A stretch of 64,000 nucleotides of DNA from Microbispora sp. ZYX-F-249 (GTDB lineage Bacteria; Actinomycetota; Actinomycetes; Streptosporangiales; Streptosporangiaceae), in contig NZ_JBDJAW010000009.1 of assembly GCF_039649665.1 (NCBI RefSeq), forward strand, positions 156,020-220,019. The letters are read 5' to 3'. This document shows, one piece after another, positions 36,055 through 45,016 of this stretch. The notes under the pieces were generated by a model. That model saw only the letters and a list, made by a program, of their open reading frames with translations. It was not told where the DNA came from and did no database searches. The position numbers and the translations under genes were made by a program. The stretch's first letter is position 1, and every line of letters starts with the position of its first letter.

Positions 36055-37397
36055 AGCCGTTCGAACCCCCGATAGAGCTCCCAGTCGGTGACCGCCGCGT
36101 CGAAGGCGGCCAGCTCGACCCTCGCGTTGTTGGCGTAGTGCTCGACCACGTCCTTGCCGAACACCTCCTCGGCGATCGGCGAACCCTCCCACAGCGCCAG
36201 GGCGTCGCGGAGCGTGGCCGGCACCCGCTCGGCGCCGGAGTCGTAGGCGTTCCCGCCGAACGGCTCCTCCAGCTCCAGCCCGGCGTCGATGCCGCGCAGC
36301 CCCGCCGCGATCATGGCGGCGACCGCGAGGTAGGGATTGACGTCGCCGCCGGGCACCCGGTTCTCGATCCGCAGCGAGGGGCCGTGGCCGACCAGCCGCA
36401 GCGAGCAGGTGCGGTTGTCCACGCCCCACTTGACGGCGGTGGGGGCGAAGCTCCCGGGCACGAACCGCTTGTAGGAGTTGATGTTGGGGGCGTAGAGCAG
36501 GGTCAGCTCGCGCATCGCCGCGAGCTGCCCGGCGATGAACCGCCGCCCGGTCTCCGACAGCCCGTACGGCTCGCCGCCCGCCATCACCGGTGTGCCGGCG
36601 GCGTCCCGCAGCGAGATGTGGATGTGGCAGGAGTTGCCCTCGCGCTGGTTCGGCTTGGCCATGAAGGTGATCGACCTGCCCTCCTGGGCGGCGATCTCCT
36701 TGGCGCCGTTCTTGTAGAACACGTGGTTGTCGCAGGTCGCCAGCGCGTCGGCGTACCGGAAGGCGATCTCGTGCTGGCCGAGGTTGCACTCGCCCTTGGC
36801 CGACTCGACGTACAGCCCGGCGCCCTCCATGCCGAGCCTGATCCTGCGCAGCAGCGGCTCGATGCGGGAGGTGCCGAGCAGCGAGTAGTCGACGTTGTAG
36901 AGGTTGGCCGGGGTCAGGTCGCGGTAGCCCCGCTGCCAGGCCTGCTCGTAGCTGTCGTCGTAGACGACGAACTCCAGCTCGGTGCCGACGTACGCGGTCC
37001 AGCCGCGCTCGGCGAGCCGGGCGAGCTGGCGGCGCAGGATCTGCCGGGGGGAGGCCACGACGTCCGCGCCGTCCTCCCACACCAGGTCGGCGAGCAGCAG
37101 GACGGTTCCCTCGTGCCAGGGCACCCGGCGCAGCGTCGACAGGTCCGGCCGCATCACGAAGTCGCCGTAGCCGCGCTCCCAGGACGACATGGTGTAGCCG
37201 TCCACGGTGTTCATGTCGACGTCCACGGCGAGGAGGTAGTTGCAGCCCTCGGCGGCGTGGTCCAGCACCTCCTCCAGGAAGTACCGCGCCGACAGCCGCT
37301 TGCCCTGCAGCCGCCCCTGCATGTCGGTGACCGCGAGCAGGACCGTGTCCACGCGGCCCGCTTCGACGTCATCGCGGAGTCGCTCCACGCTGAGCAC
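36051..37397 (-). CDS. Glutamine synthetase-family gamma-glutamylamine ligase (GlnA3/GlnA4/PuuA-like)
   Basis: A 448-residue GS-fold ligase: beta-grasp N-terminus (LLAVTDMQGRLQGKRLSARY), then catalytic blocks GTELEFVVYD, ESAKGECNLGQHEIAFRYAD, KPNQREGNSCHIHISL and SLRIENRVPGGDVNPYLAVA. It lacks the usual GlnA adenylylation-loop pattern and stands in an ALDH/SDR/GATase operon, so I take it to glutamylate a polyamine or ethanolamine rather than ammonia. Start GTG 37397 has a GGGAGG SD. The divergent FadR-type gene and the intervening inverted repeat suggest regulation by that protein. Confidence 0.9.
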   Translation of the reverse strand: MLSVERLRDDVEAGRVDTVLLAVTDMQGRLQGKRLSARYFLEEVLDHAAEGCNYLLAVDVDMNTVDGYTMSSWERGYGDFVMRPDLSTLRRVPWHEGTVLLLADLVWEDGADVVASPRQILRRQLARLAERGWTAYVGTELEFVVYDDSYEQAWQRGYRDLTPANLYNVDYSLLGTSRIEPLLRRIRLGMEGAGLYVESAKGECNLGQHEIAFRYADALATCDNHVFYKNGAKEIAAQEGRSITFMAKPNQREGNSCHIHISLRDAAGTPVMAGGEPYGLSETGRRFIAGQLAAMRELTLLYAPNINSYKRFVPGSFAPTAVKWGVDNRTCSLRLVGHGPSLRIENRVPGGDVNPYLAVAAMIAAGLRGIDAGLELEEPFGGNAYDSGAERVPATLRDALALWEGSPIAEEVFGKDVVEHYANNARVELAAFDAAVTDWELYRGFERL

Positions 37398-37415
37398 GGT
37401 GCCTCCCGTCCAAAA

Positions 37416-37429
37416 GTCTGGAAACAGAC
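37416..37429. promoter_or_regulatory. Inverted repeat, candidate FadR/GntR operator
   Basis: GTCTG-n4-CAGAC, 19 bp before the ligase start in the divergent gap between ligase operon and FadR-type regulator. Size and symmetry fit GntR/FadR operators. Confidence 0.5.
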
Positions 37430-37533
37430 CATTGAGGGCATGCAAGCACCATGTTCCCCTCGTCGTCAACAATGCTGCGGGGGTTTAACCTCGGTCGAAG
37501 GAACGGGGGGCCCCGGCGACGGGTGGAGGGACG

Positions 37534-38307
37534 ATGCGCATGGAGACCACCCCGGCGGAGGCGTCCGGGCCGCGGCCCGCGGCCGTGGGGATCACCGGCG
37601 TGGTGTCGCTGCTGCGGCCGGTGCGGGCGGGCAACGCGTTCGAGGAGACCGTCGAACGCCTTCTCCAGGCCATCAAGCTCGGCGTCGTGCCGCACGGGGG
37701 GAAGCTGCCGCCGGAGCGCGAGCTGGCCACCCGGCTCGGCATCAGCCGGGTCACGCTGCGCGAGGCGATCCGCGCGCTGCAGGAGGCCGGCTACCTCGAC
37801 GTACGGCGCGGCCGGTACGGCGGGGCCTTCGTCGTCTACCGGCCGCCGAGCCCGCGCAAGGGCGACCTGCGCAGGGCGGTCACCCGCATGGGCGAAGACG
37901 ACCTCGAGGACGCGCTGACGTTCCGGATGGCCGTCGAGTGCGGGGCGGCTAGGGTCCTCGCGACCACCGAGCTGACCGGGCGGCAGCGGGAGACGCTGGA
38001 CGCCCGGCTGGCCGGGGTGAACGACGCGGCCCCGGCCGACTACCGCCGGATGGATATCGCGTTCCACCTGGCGATCGCGGAGCTGACCGGCTCGCCGCTG
38101 CTGGCCGCCGCCTGCGCGGACGCCAGGCTCCGGGTGACCGACCTGCTCAACGCGATTCCCGTGCTGCGGCCCAACATCGAGCACGCGGCGGCCCAGCACG
38201 CCGCCATCGCCGCCGCGATCCTCGACGGCGACCCCGAGGCGGCCGAGCGGGCGGTGGCCGAGCACCTGGAGGGCACGGCCGCCCTGCTGCGCGGCTTCCT
38301 CGCCTGA
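37534..38307 (+). CDS. FadR/GntR family transcriptional regulator
   Basis: A 257-residue regulator. A ~35-residue extension precedes the wHTH (FEETVERLLQAIKLGVVPHG, LPPERELATRLGISRVTLRE, AIRALQEAGYLDVRRGRYGG). The C-terminal FCD helical domain has metal/ligand-type residues in ADYRRMDIAFHLAIAELT and EHAAAQHAAIAAAI. It is divergent from the amine-catabolism operon, so it most likely represses it and responds to an amine or glutamylated intermediate. ATG 37534 is the start. Confidence 0.92.
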   Translation: MRMETTPAEASGPRPAAVGITGVVSLLRPVRAGNAFEETVERLLQAIKLGVVPHGGKLPPERELATRLGISRVTLREAIRALQEAGYLDVRRGRYGGAFVVYRPPSPRKGDLRRAVTRMGEDDLEDALTFRMAVECGAARVLATTELTGRQRETLDARLAGVNDAAPADYRRMDIAFHLAIAELTGSPLLAAACADARLRVTDLLNAIPVLRPNIEHAAAQHAAIAAAILDGDPEAAERAVAEHLEGTAALLRGFLA

Positions 38308-38351
38308 CCACTCCCGCCGCCCCGTAGCATCGAAGGCCGGGGGATCGCTTC

Positions 38352-39221
38352 ATGACCGACTGGTTTCACGAACGCATCATCGAGGCGCACCGTCTGCCGC
38401 TGTTCTGCTTCTTCGTCGCGCTGATCACGGCGTTCGTCTTCACGCGGGTGAACGTACGGCTGATCAGGGCGCGGGTGCGGTGGCTCGGCAACGTCAGCGT
38501 GGGCGAGATGCACATCCACCATGTCGTGTTCGGGGTGGTGCTCACGCTGCTCGGCGGAGTGGCCGGGCTGGTCCTGTCGGACGTGTCCACGGGGTGGTAT
38601 TCGTTCTCCTCCGCCGTGTTCGGCGTGGGCGCCGCTCTCGTGCTCGACGAGTTCGCGCTGATCCTGCACCTGCGCGACGTCTACTGGCAGGAGGAGGGCC
38701 GGACGTCGGTGGACGCGGTCTTCGTGGCGATCGCGGCCACCGGCCTGCTGCTGCTCGGGCTGCGCCCGCTCGCCTGGAACGGCGCGGACGGCGCGGAGGC
38801 CGGAGGGGGCTGGAAGGCCCCGGCGTTCCTCGTCGTCAACCTCGTCTTCGCCGTGGTCACCCTGCTCAAGGGGAAGATCTGGAGCGGTCTGCTGGGACTG
38901 TTCGTGCCGCCGCTGCTGTACGTGGGGGCGGTGCGGGTGGCGCGGCCCGGCTCGCCGTGGGCCCGCTGGTGCTACTCCGAGCGGGCGAGACGGCCACGGC
39001 CCCGGCTGATGGCCAGGGCGCTCCACCGGGAGGAACGCTGGCGCCGCCCGGTGATCAGAGCGAAGATCGCGGTGCAGGAGTTCGTCTCCGGCCGCCACGA
39101 CCTGCCCGCGCCCGCGCTGCCCGTACGGCACTCCCGCCGTCGGGTCGTGTCGCCGCGTCCCCGGGCGGGCGCGGACCACACCGTGCGGCACGGGCGGCCG
39201 GGCCGTCCCCGGGCCCGCTGA
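38352..39221 (+). CDS. Polytopic membrane protein of unknown function
   Basis: I do not recognise a named family. The 289-residue protein has about five to six TM helices (first LFCFFVALITAFVFTRVNV, then HIHHVVFGVVLTLLGGVAGLV, SSAVFGVGAALVLDEFALIL, VFVAIAATGLLLLGLRPLAW, APAFLVVNLVFAVVTLL). It has an MHIHH motif at a membrane border, LDEFALILHLRDVYW, and a long Arg/Pro-rich cytoplasmic tail. Histidines and acids in helices could bind metal. The start ATG 38352 lies 44 bp after the FadR-type gene, so the two may be co-transcribed. Confidence 0.75.
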   Translation: MTDWFHERIIEAHRLPLFCFFVALITAFVFTRVNVRLIRARVRWLGNVSVGEMHIHHVVFGVVLTLLGGVAGLVLSDVSTGWYSFSSAVFGVGAALVLDEFALILHLRDVYWQEEGRTSVDAVFVAIAATGLLLLGLRPLAWNGADGAEAGGGWKAPAFLVVNLVFAVVTLLKGKIWSGLLGLFVPPLLYVGAVRVARPGSPWARWCYSERARRPRPRLMARALHREERWRRPVIRAKIAVQEFVSGRHDLPAPALPVRHSRRRVVSPRPRAGADHTVRHGRPGRPRAR

Positions 39222-39319
39222 GTCCGGTGACCTGCGCCGATCCCTCCGTGAGCATTTCAGGCGGTTCTGTGGGTATTTCACCCTTGTGTGAGAACTGTTG
39301 GGGGGCGGGAGGGGCGGTA

Positions 39320-39514
39320 ATGGAGTCTCGCGAGCGGTTGATGTTCCAACGGATGGCGGCCCAGCTCAAACGGGAGGCGGCGCTGCTCACCGGGGACCGG
39401 CTGATGGCCGCCGAGGCACGTGGTGAGGAGGCCGAGGCCGACCTGTGCCTCACGTGGTACGAGATTATGGACACGATCCGGGAGATCCGCCTGCTGTACG
39501 GGGTGCCGGGATGA
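39320..39514 (+). CDS. Small helical protein upstream of AbiEii-like gene
   Basis: A 64-residue protein, mostly charged helix (RERLMFQRMAAQLKREAALL) and an acidic middle, ending YEIMDTIREIRLLYGVPG. Not recognised. It follows GGGAGGGG. Its stop overlaps the start of the nucleotidyltransferase gene by 4 bp (ATGA), so the two are coupled. The layout is like an antitoxin before a toxin, but no DNA-binding motif is visible. Confidence 0.65.
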   Translation: MESRERLMFQRMAAQLKREAALLTGDRLMAAEARGEEAEADLCLTWYEIMDTIREIRLLYGVPG

Positions 39515-40254
39515 CCGATCGTCACGGTGGGTGCGGAGGCGATACTGAGGTGGTGACCGCGTCCCGCGCCTTCTCCGCGCCGCCGTTCCACCTGCGCCTC
39601 ATCGAGGACGCGCGGCCCGTCCTCGACCGCTACGGCCTGCTGCTCGCCGGCGGCTACGCACTGCTGGCGCATGGATGCACGTCGCGGCAGGTCGACGACC
39701 TCACCTTCGCCACCGGCGGAGAGGCGCCGCTGACGGAGATCGGCGCGGCGCTGGCCGAGGCGTTCCGGAGCACCGGTCTGTCGGCCGAGGTGTGCGAGGC
39801 GGGCGCCCGTATCGGCCGCGTCGTCGTCACCGACGAGATCACCGGCCAGTCGTGCGAGGTCGCCCTGCTCCGCGAGCCGCTGCGGGACCGGCCCGCCGAC
39901 GCCGGGCCCTGCCGGGTGGTGGGCCTGGACGACGCGGTGGGCCTCAAGGTCCGCGCCCTGCAGGACCGCGGCCTGCCGCGCGATTTCGCCGACGTCGCCT
40001 CGGTGTCCGGCCTGTACTCCTTCCGCCTGCTCGAACAGCTCGGCGCGCGGTACGACGACGAGTGGCGGGTGGAGGACCTGGTCGAGCGGCTGGAGACCGT
40101 CGACCTGCTCGCCGACGAGGCGTTCGGCGGCCTGGACGAGGAGGGCGTCGCCGCCGTGCGCCGCTTCGCGTACGCCTGGGCGGAGGACATCAAGCTGCGC
40201 CGCGTCGACGACGGCGACGCGGAGTTCGACCTCGACGTGCCGGACGTGGACTGA
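39511..40254 (+). CDS. AbiEii/MNT-like nucleotidyltransferase family protein, catalytic Asp altered
   Basis: A 247-residue protein with the AbiEii-type nucleotidyltransferase core: LAGGYALLAHGCTSRQVDDL (G-G-Y-A-L...R) and later GLDDAVGLKVRALQDRGLPR with K-x2-A-L-x-D-R, then D-F-A-D-V. The expected D-L-D metal motif reads D-L-T, with Thr at residue 65. It may therefore be inactive or bind nucleotide without transfer. It is coupled to the 64-residue gene. A role in toxin-antitoxin or phage defence is inferred from family only. Confidence 0.78.
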   Translation: MTDRHGGCGGDTEVVTASRAFSAPPFHLRLIEDARPVLDRYGLLLAGGYALLAHGCTSRQVDDLTFATGGEAPLTEIGAALAEAFRSTGLSAEVCEAGARIGRVVVTDEITGQSCEVALLREPLRDRPADAGPCRVVGLDDAVGLKVRALQDRGLPRDFADVASVSGLYSFRLLEQLGARYDDEWRVEDLVERLETVDLLADEAFGGLDEEGVAAVRRFAYAWAEDIKLRRVDDGDAEFDLDVPDVD

Positions 40255-40345
40255 TCCGGGACGGCTGAATCCCCGCGCGCACCGGCGTTTGCGGTGAATT
40301 AGTGTCTCCGGGAGATCGCACGCCGGGTTCGCGCGAGGGGGCTCC

Positions 40346-42157
40346 ATGGGGACGGACGGCGACGGCCCCGGCGGCGGCCGGCCCGGACCGGGGGCGAAGG
40401 CGTCCCTGGGGGAGCGCGCCTCCTGGCGCCTGCTGTTCGACCAGGTGCGCCCGCACCGGCGGGTGCTCCTGCTGGGCGGCGTGCTCAGCCTCGTCGGCAG
40501 TCTCACCGGGCTCGCCATGCCGGTCATGGCCAAGCGGGTGATCGACACGTTCGGGGAGGGCGGCGCGCTGGCCGGCCCGGTGCTCGGGCTGTCGGTCGCG
40601 GTCCTGGCCGGCGCGCTGATCTCGGCGGCCGGGCGGTTCCTGCTGGAGCGGATGGGCGAGACGATCGTGCTCGACTCCCGCCGGAGCCTGGTGGACCGCA
40701 TCCTGCGGCTCACGGTCCCCGACGTGGACCGGCTCAAGCCCGGCGACCTGCTGTCGCGGGTCGGCTCCGACACCACGCTGCTGCGTGCCGTCTGCACGGA
40801 CGCGCTGGCCTCGCTGGTCGGCTCCGCCTTCACGTTCCTGGGCGCCGCCGTGATGATGGCGATCATGGATGGCCCGCTGCTGGTCGTCACGCTCGCCGTC
40901 GTCGCGCTGGTCGGGCTCCTGGGCGTGGTCATCGCCCCGCGCATCCGCCGCGCCTCCCTGCAGGCGCAGGTGGCGCTCGGCGAGATGGGCTCGGTGCTCG
41001 ACCGCGCCCTCCAGGCGTTCCGCACGGTCAAGGCCGGCGGGGCCGAGGCGCGGGAGACCGCGGCGGTGAGCGCGGCGGCCGTCGAGGCGCGTGACCGGGG
41101 CGTGGCCGCCGCCGCGTGGACCTCGCTGGCCGGGATCGGCGCGTGGATGTCGATCCAGCTCGCGTTCCTCGCGGTGCTGGGGGTCGGCGGCGCGCGGGTG
41201 GCGGCGGGGGAGATGGAGATCTCCGCCCTGATCGCGTTCCTCATGTACCTCTTCTACCTGGTCTCCCCGATCGGCCAGATCGTCCAGAGCCTCACGCAGA
41301 TCCAGAACGGCCTGGCCGCGGTGACCCGTATCCAGGAGATCGCCACGCTGCCCACCGAGCCCGCCACCGAGCCCGCCACCGAGCCCGCCGCCGCCCCCGG
41401 GACGCGGGCGGGAGGCGAACCCGTCGGGGTGACGTTCTCCGGGGTCGTCTTCCGTTACGGCGCGGACCGGCCGGTGGTCCACCACGGGGTGACGTTCGAG
41501 GCGCCCGCCGGCGGCATGACCGCGCTGGTCGGCCCCTCGGGCGCGGGCAAGTCGACGGTGTTCGGCCTCATCGAGCGGTTCTACGAGCCGCAGGAGGGAT
41601 CGATCACCGTCGGCGGCCGGGACATCCGCGACTGGCCGCTCGGCGATCTGCGGGCCATGCTCGGCTACGTCGAGCAGGACGCCCCGGTGCTGTCCGGCAC
41701 GCTCCGGGAGAACCTCGTCTTCGGCGCGCCCGGCGCGACCGGCGAGGAGATCGCCCACGCACTCGCCCGTACGCGCCTGGACGATCTGGTCGAGCGGCTG
41801 CCCGAGGGGCTGGAGACGCAGGTCGGCCATCGCGGGGTGCTGCTGTCGGGCGGCGAGCGGCAGCGGGTGGCCATCGCCAGGGCGCTGCTGCGCCGCCCCG
41901 GGCTGCTGCTGCTCGACGAGGCGACCTCCCAGCTCGACGCGGTCAACGAGATGCGGCTGCGGGAGGTCGTGGCCGAGGTGGCGCGCGAGACGACCGTGCT
42001 GGTGATCGCCCACCGGTTGTCCACCGTGACCGGGGCCGACCGGATCGTGGTGATGGAGGCCGGCCGCGTGCGGGCCTTCGGCACCCACGACGAGCTGGTC
42101 GCGGCCGACGAGCTCTACCGCGAGCTGGCCGCCACGCAGTTCCTCGTCCCGTCCTGA
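40346..42157 (+). CDS. ABC transporter, fused permease and ATPase (type IV exporter)
   Basis: A 603-residue half-transporter. TM domain ~25-330 has six helices (starting VLLLGGVLSLVGSLTGLAMP). An 18-residue linker contains three TEPA repeats. The nucleotide-binding domain has Walker A GPSGAGKST, Q-loop YVEQDAP, signature LSGGERQRVAIARAL, Walker B LLLLDEATSQLD and H-loop IAHRLS. It probably acts as a homodimeric lipid or drug exporter. The ATG at 40346 is preceded by GAGGGG. It stands alone. Confidence 0.93.
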   Translation: MGTDGDGPGGGRPGPGAKASLGERASWRLLFDQVRPHRRVLLLGGVLSLVGSLTGLAMPVMAKRVIDTFGEGGALAGPVLGLSVAVLAGALISAAGRFLLERMGETIVLDSRRSLVDRILRLTVPDVDRLKPGDLLSRVGSDTTLLRAVCTDALASLVGSAFTFLGAAVMMAIMDGPLLVVTLAVVALVGLLGVVIAPRIRRASLQAQVALGEMGSVLDRALQAFRTVKAGGAEARETAAVSAAAVEARDRGVAAAAWTSLAGIGAWMSIQLAFLAVLGVGGARVAAGEMEISALIAFLMYLFYLVSPIGQIVQSLTQIQNGLAAVTRIQEIATLPTEPATEPATEPAAAPGTRAGGEPVGVTFSGVVFRYGADRPVVHHGVTFEAPAGGMTALVGPSGAGKSTVFGLIERFYEPQEGSITVGGRDIRDWPLGDLRAMLGYVEQDAPVLSGTLRENLVFGAPGATGEEIAHALARTRLDDLVERLPEGLETQVGHRGVLLSGGERQRVAIARALLRRPGLLLLDEATSQLDAVNEMRLREVVAEVARETTVLVIAHRLSTVTGADRIVVMEAGRVRAFGTHDELVAADELYRELAATQFLVPS

Positions 42158-42340
42158 CCGGCGGCCCGGCGGACCTCCGCAGACGCCGATGGCGAAGCCG
42201 TGAGCAGCCCTTACACCGGGCCACAGCTTCTTTCGACCGGAGACCGGGAAGGTCGGTGGTGCGTAACCTCTCCTTCACCACCGCCCGGTTCCCGGAGCCA
42301 ACGCGCGTGCGGGCGCGTCCGGGTGACACGGGTCGGAGGC

Positions 42341-42373
42341 GGTGCGCCCCGGCCGGTCAGGCCGGGGCGCACC
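42341..42373. terminator. 14-bp GC hairpin
   Basis: Perfect 14-bp inverted repeat (42341-42354 with 42360-42373), 5-nt loop, between the exporter gene and the hydrolase gene. Probable terminator, though it is 184 bp from the exporter stop. The rest of the 302-bp gap holds no gene I can support. Confidence 0.5.
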
Positions 42374-42459
42374 GCCGTGCTTTACCTCCCGCGTAATCGA
42401 TCTTCTGACCTCGCCCGGCCAGACTCCGGTTGCCGATGCGAGACAGCGGGAGAGTGGAC

Positions 42460-43278
42460 ATGTTCTTCGAGACCTTCGACGGCACGCGACTGGCCTACGA
42501 GGACTACGGGCAGGGCGAGCCGATCCTTTTCCTGGCGAGCTGGGTGCTGCACGGCGACATGTGGGAGTACCAGCTTCCGTTCTTCGTCGAGCACGGCTAC
42601 CGCTGCGTGACGCTGGACCGGCGCGGCCACGGCCGCTCCGACCGCCCCTCCGCGGGCTACGACCTGGACAGCCTGGCGGACGACGTGGCCGCCCTGATCG
42701 AGCACCTGGGCCTGCGCCGCGTGACGCTGGTGGGGCACTCGGCCGGAGGCGCCGAGATCGCCCGCTATCTCGCCAGGCACGGCGAGGAGCGCGTCGCCCG
42801 GGTCGCGTTCGTCTCCGCCGTGCTGCCGTTCCTCAAGCGGACCGCGGACAACCCGCAGGGCGCCCCCGAGGAGGCGCTGCGGGCGACGCTCGCCCAGTTC
42901 GCGACCGACCGGCCGAAGTGGTTCGCCCGGCAGGCGCAGGCGTGGTTCGCCACGCACCTCGGCAACGACGTGTCGCCGGCGCTCGTCGACTGGACGCTCG
43001 CGCAGTGCCTGTCGGCCTCGCCGTGGGCGACGTCGCGGGTCTTCGAGGCGCTCTACCACGCCGACCACCGGGCCGGGCTGCGGGAGATCGGCGTGCCCGC
43101 CCTCGTCGTGCACGGCGCCGCCGACATGTCGGCGAGGGTCGAGACGACCGGCCGCCGTACGGCCGCCCTCGTGCCCGGGGCGGTCTACAAGGAGTACCCC
43201 ACCGCCGGGCACGGCCTGTTCGTGACGCACAAGGACGCCCTGAACGACGACCTGCTGGCCTTCCTCAAAGACGGTTAG
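42460..43278 (+). CDS. Alpha/beta hydrolase (chloroperoxidase-like)
   Basis: A 272-residue alpha/beta hydrolase. The oxyanion loop is LFLASWVLHGDMW, the nucleophile elbow VGHSAGGAE (Ser near 92), the acid in VHGAADMSARVE and the catalytic His in PTAGHGLFVTH. It is close to non-heme chloroperoxidase/esterase proteins. ATG 42460 follows GGGAGAG; ATG 42436 is an in-frame alternative. Its TAG overlaps the stop of the opposing ABC-2 permease gene. Confidence 0.9.
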   Translation: MFFETFDGTRLAYEDYGQGEPILFLASWVLHGDMWEYQLPFFVEHGYRCVTLDRRGHGRSDRPSAGYDLDSLADDVAALIEHLGLRRVTLVGHSAGGAEIARYLARHGEERVARVAFVSAVLPFLKRTADNPQGAPEEALRATLAQFATDRPKWFARQAQAWFATHLGNDVSPALVDWTLAQCLSASPWATSRVFEALYHADHRAGLREIGVPALVVHGAADMSARVETTGRRTAALVPGAVYKEYPTAGHGLFVTHKDALNDDLLAFLKDG

Positions 43279-44024
43279 CCGGCGAGCCGGCGCATGGAGC
43301 GGACCGACCAGGCCAGGGCGGGCACCGCGAGCACCGCCATCAAGGCGAACGCGAGCGCCACGTGGCCGCCCGCGAGATCGCCGGCGAACAGCGCCCGCCC
43401 GGCCTCGACCGCGTGGTAGAGCGGGTTGACCTGGGCGACCGTCCGCATCCACGGCGGGGCGAGCGACATCGGCAGCAGGATGCCGGTGAACAGGATCAGC
43501 GGCAGCGCGAAGAACTGCAGGATCTGCGACATGCCGTTCTCGTCCCGTACGGCCAGGGCCAGGCCGTACGAGAGGCCGGAGGCGAACAGGCCGGTCAAGG
43601 CCATGAGCAGGAGCATCAGGGCGACGCCGGGCAGGCTGGGCCGCATGCCCATGAGCAGCGCCACCACGATGATCAGCACCGCCTGCGCGACCAGCACGAT
43701 CATGTCGCGCAGCGTCCGGCCGAGGACGATGGCCGGGCGGCTCGCGGGGCTCGCGGCGAGGCGTTCGAGCACCCCGGTGCGGATCTCGGCGATCATGCCG
43801 AAGCCCACGAACAGCGAGCCGAACAGCGCGATCATCACCATCACGCCGGGGGTGAACATGGCGAGCGTGCGCTCGTCCGGCACGCCGGGCATGGTGTTGG
43901 CCAGCAGCGGGGCGAACAGCAGCAGATAGAGGACGGGCTGGAGGAGGCCGAACAGCGGCCAGACCGGATTGCGGGCGGTGTTGCGCAACTCGTAGGCCAG
44001 GAACAGGCCGGTGTGCTTCAGCAT
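43275..44024 (-). CDS. ABC-2 type permease (DrrB-like)
   Basis: A 249-residue permease with six TM helices and the ABC-2 family patterns: NPVWPLFGLLQPVLYLLLFA, GFGMIAEIRTGVLERLAASP (the amphipathic coupling segment) and LPLILFTGILLPMSLAPPWM followed by VNPLYHAVEAGRALFAGDL. It pairs with the ATPase gene 20 bp upstream. Drug or lipid efflux is likely, on the model of daunorubicin DrrAB. Confidence 0.93.
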   Translation of the reverse strand: MLKHTGLFLAYELRNTARNPVWPLFGLLQPVLYLLLFAPLLANTMPGVPDERTLAMFTPGVMVMIALFGSLFVGFGMIAEIRTGVLERLAASPASRPAIVLGRTLRDMIVLVAQAVLIIVVALLMGMRPSLPGVALMLLLMALTGLFASGLSYGLALAVRDENGMSQILQFFALPLILFTGILLPMSLAPPWMRTVAQVNPLYHAVEAGRALFAGDLAGGHVALAFALMAVLAVPALAWSVRSMRRLAG

Positions 44025-44044
44025 CGTCGGACCTTTCGGGGGGG

Positions 44045-45001
44045 TCAGGCCGCGTCGCGCAGCGAGCGGCCGGTCCTGTGCAGGAAGACGTCGTCGAGCG
44101 TGGCCCGGTCGAGCGCCACGGACTCCAGGGCCAGGCCCCGCCCGGTGAGCGCGGCCAGCAGGTGCGGCAGCGCCCGCTCGCCGTCGTCCAGGTAGACGCG
44201 CAGCAGGCCGCCGTCGGCCCTGACCTCTCTCGTGTACGGCAGGCCGTCCAGCACCCGCGCCGCTTCCTCCGCGCCGGACACGCGTACGGACACGACGTCG
44301 CCGGCGATCTCGCGTTTGAGCTCGGCGGGCGTCCCGGCCGCGACGACGAGCCCGTGGTCGACGATGACCAGGCGGTCGCACAGCGCGTCGGCCTCGTCCA
44401 GGTAGTGGGTGCTGAGCAGGACGCTCGTCCCGCCGTCGCGCAGCGCCTTGATCTGCTCCCAGAGGTTGGCCCGGTTCTGCGGGTCGAGACCGGTCGTGGG
44501 CTCGTCGAGGAACAGCAGCGGCGGCCGGTGGACCAGGCCGAGCGCGATCGCGACGCGCCGCTTCTGGCCGCCGGACAGGGTTCTGGCCGGCCGGTCGGCC
44601 GGGCCCGTCAGGTCGAAGGCCGCGAGGAGTTCGTCCGTACGCGCGGCGGCCTCGGCCGCTCCCAGGCCGTTGACCCGGGCGGCGAGCCGGAGATTGGCCC
44701 GGGGCGTGTTGTTCTCGTCGACCCCGCCGGCCTGGCCGACGTAGCCGATGCGGCGCCGGACCTGCTCGGGGGAGGTCAGCAGGTCGTGCCCGGCCACCGT
44801 CGCGGTGCCGCCTGTGGGTGCGACCAGCGTCGCCAGCATGCGGATCGTCGTGGTCTTCCCGGCGCCGTTGGGACCGAGCACGCCGACGATCTCGCCCTCG
44901 GCGACCCGGAGGTCCACCCCTCTCACGGCCTCCACCGGCTCGGCGGCGCGGCGGCCCCGGGGGCGGTAGGTCTTGCGTAATCCCCGTGCGTCAATGATCA
45001 T
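44045..45001 (-). CDS. ABC transporter ATP-binding protein (DrrA family)
   Basis: A 318-residue ATPase: Walker A GPNGAGKTT, LLTSPEQVRRRIGYVGQ (DrrA-type), signature LSGGQKRRVAIALGL, Walker B LLFLDEPTTGLDPQNRANLW, and a C-terminal DrrA-like regulatory part ending in TLDDVFLHRTGRSL. Typical of the DrrA subfamily. It follows the PadR gene by 15 bp, so regulator, ATPase and permease form one operon. Confidence 0.95.
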   Translation of the reverse strand: MIIDARGLRKTYRPRGRRAAEPVEAVRGVDLRVAEGEIVGVLGPNGAGKTTTIRMLATLVAPTGGTATVAGHDLLTSPEQVRRRIGYVGQAGGVDENNTPRANLRLAARVNGLGAAEAAARTDELLAAFDLTGPADRPARTLSGGQKRRVAIALGLVHRPPLLFLDEPTTGLDPQNRANLWEQIKALRDGGTSVLLSTHYLDEADALCDRLVIVDHGLVVAAGTPAELKREIAGDVVSVRVSGAEEAARVLDGLPYTREVRADGGLLRVYLDDGERALPHLLAALTGRGLALESVALDRATLDDVFLHRTGRSLRDAA

Positions 45002-45016
45002 CTTGGGCTCCTCGGT

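Noticed and set aside
36051..37397. Primary glutamine synthetase (glnA)
   Set aside because: Operon partners (ALDH, SDR, GATase) and a divergent FadR-type regulator indicate an amine ligase; no ammonium-assimilation genes adjoin.
42341..42373. Riboswitch or attenuator for the hydrolase gene
   Set aside because: A simple perfect hairpin without the conserved bulges of any riboswitch I know; kept as a terminator.
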